The notes under the pieces were generated by a model. That model searched no databases, was not told the origin of the DNA, and saw only the letters and a program-made list of their open reading frames with translations. A DNA stretch of 64,000 nt from Leeuwenhoekiella blandensis MED217 (GTDB lineage Bacteria > Bacteroidota > Bacteroidia > Flavobacteriales > Flavobacteriaceae), in contig NZ_CH672395.1 in assembly GCF_000152985.1 (NCBI RefSeq), forward strand, positions 3,631,823-3,695,822. The letters run 5' to 3'. This document shows positions 63,521 through 64,000 of the stretch, in pieces. The position numbers were made by a program, and so were the translations under genes. How positions within the stretch are numbered: the stretch's first letter is position 1; every line of letters begins with the position of its first letter.

Positions 63521-63880
63521 CTAGTCGTCTTTATTAATTTCTTTTAAAATAGATTCGAGTTCACTCGCGCTCATTTCTTTCTTTTTCACAAAGAAGGAAA
63601 CCATGCTTTTGAAGCTTCCGTTAAAATAATCATTGACCATTTTAGACATCGAAGCACTGCTGTACTCTGATTTTTTCACTAACGGAAAATAAATATGACC
63701 TCTACCCTGCTTCTTAAATCCTACAAACTCTTTGGTCTCCAGAATACGTACGATTGTTGAGACTGTATTATACGCCGGTTTTGGCTCAGGCATCACCTCT
63801 AGCATCGCTGCTACATTGGCTTCACCAAGATCCCACAGGATCTGCATTACTTCTTCTTCGGCTTTGGTTAACTGTTTCAT
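63521..63880 (-). CDS. BlaI/MecI/CopY-family repressor
   Basis: 119-residue winged-helix repressor: LTKAEEEVMQILWDLGEANVAAMLEVM, NTVSTIVRILETKEFVGFKKQGRGHIYFPL, then the dimerisation helices. It is two bases from the BlaR1-like gene and is expected to bind its own promoter at 63922-63961. Unlike BlaI of staphylococci, no beta-lactamase is adjacent. Confidence 0.92.
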   Translation of the reverse strand: MKQLTKAEEEVMQILWDLGEANVAAMLEVMPEPKPAYNTVSTIVRILETKEFVGFKKQGRGHIYFPLVKKSEYSSASMSKMVNDYFNGSFKSMVSFFVKKKEMSASELESILKEINKDD

Positions 63881-63921
63881 AATTTACTGTTTAGGGAATT
63901 AATTTTGCGTGTTGAACATTT

Positions 63922-63961
63922 CAAATATAACTAATTAATTAGTTAAACTAACAAATTAGTT
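63922..63961 (-). promoter_or_regulatory. Promoter of the blaI-blaR1 unit with two palindromic operators
   Basis: Minus strand: TATATTTG (63922-63929) and TTG (63952-63954) with a 22-base spacer. AACTAATTAATTAGTT (63929-63944) is a perfect 16-base palindrome; AACTAACAAATTAGTT (63946-63961) repeats its half-sites AACTAA-N4-TTAGTT, 17 bases centre to centre. The pair covers the promoter, as expected for autorepression. Confidence 0.7.
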
Positions 63962-64000
63962 AATTAATTTTCATAAAAAATCCTGTAGACCAGTATTTAC

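Overview
The window is a gene-dense piece of a marine-type Flavobacteriaceae chromosome (Bacteroidota). The signs are a SusC/SusD pair, the gliding-motility ATPase GldA, Bacteroidota-type DUF3857/transglutaminase proteins, a DAHP synthase-chorismate mutase fusion, and promoters of the TTG-N17-23-TANNTTTG type. Low-GC DNA and weak Shine-Dalgarno signals agree. I see no phage, insertion sequence or CRISPR array. The genus cannot be fixed from the sequence alone. Roughly a fifth of the genes appear to start with TTG.

Layout. 1-9991 (minus): queA (cut by the window edge), aroA, a MazG-like pyrophosphohydrolase, three tandem DUF3857/transglutaminase-fold exported proteins, dtd and rsgA. 10073-14824: a small exported protein, then the aromatic operon pheA - aminotransferase - tyrA - DAHP synthase/chorismate mutase. 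In front of that operon lies a 23-codon leader ORF packed with Phe and Tyr codons and followed by a terminator, which is a classical attenuator layout. 15099-22498: gldA, a membrane-anchored EEP-family phosphatase/nuclease, a probable small RNA, an NhaP-type antiporter, and a VOC - GH63-like - SDR operon. 22779-33784: a serine hydrolase, tRNA-Val, folC with tonB/exbD/exbB, nhaB, a Glu/Leu-type dehydrogenase, anmK, an acyl-CoA dehydrogenase and an outer-membrane protein.

33885-45265 is a sugar island: a sodium/galactose-type symporter, galK-galT-lacI, HAD-galE, a 1058-residue fusion of glycerol kinase and glycerol-3-phosphate dehydrogenase, and galM. Two closely matching dyad sequences (before galK and before the HAD-galE pair) look like operators of the local LacI regulator.

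45448-57665 is an arsenosugar-type locus on the plus strand: rhodanese, a DUF2064 glycosyltransferase, a purine nucleoside phosphorylase with MTAP-like specificity residues, an AhpD-like protein, radical-SAM ArsS, a second divergent DUF2064 protein, SusC/SusD, a sodium:solute symporter, an altered metallophosphoesterase and the arsenite methyltransferase ArsM. It joins synthesis genes to an outer- and inner-membrane transport route. 57736-63961 (minus) holds a lipoprotein, era, a GIN-domain lipoprotein, a small TonB-C protein, a TPR protein, and a BlaR1/BlaI pair whose promoter carries two palindromic operators.
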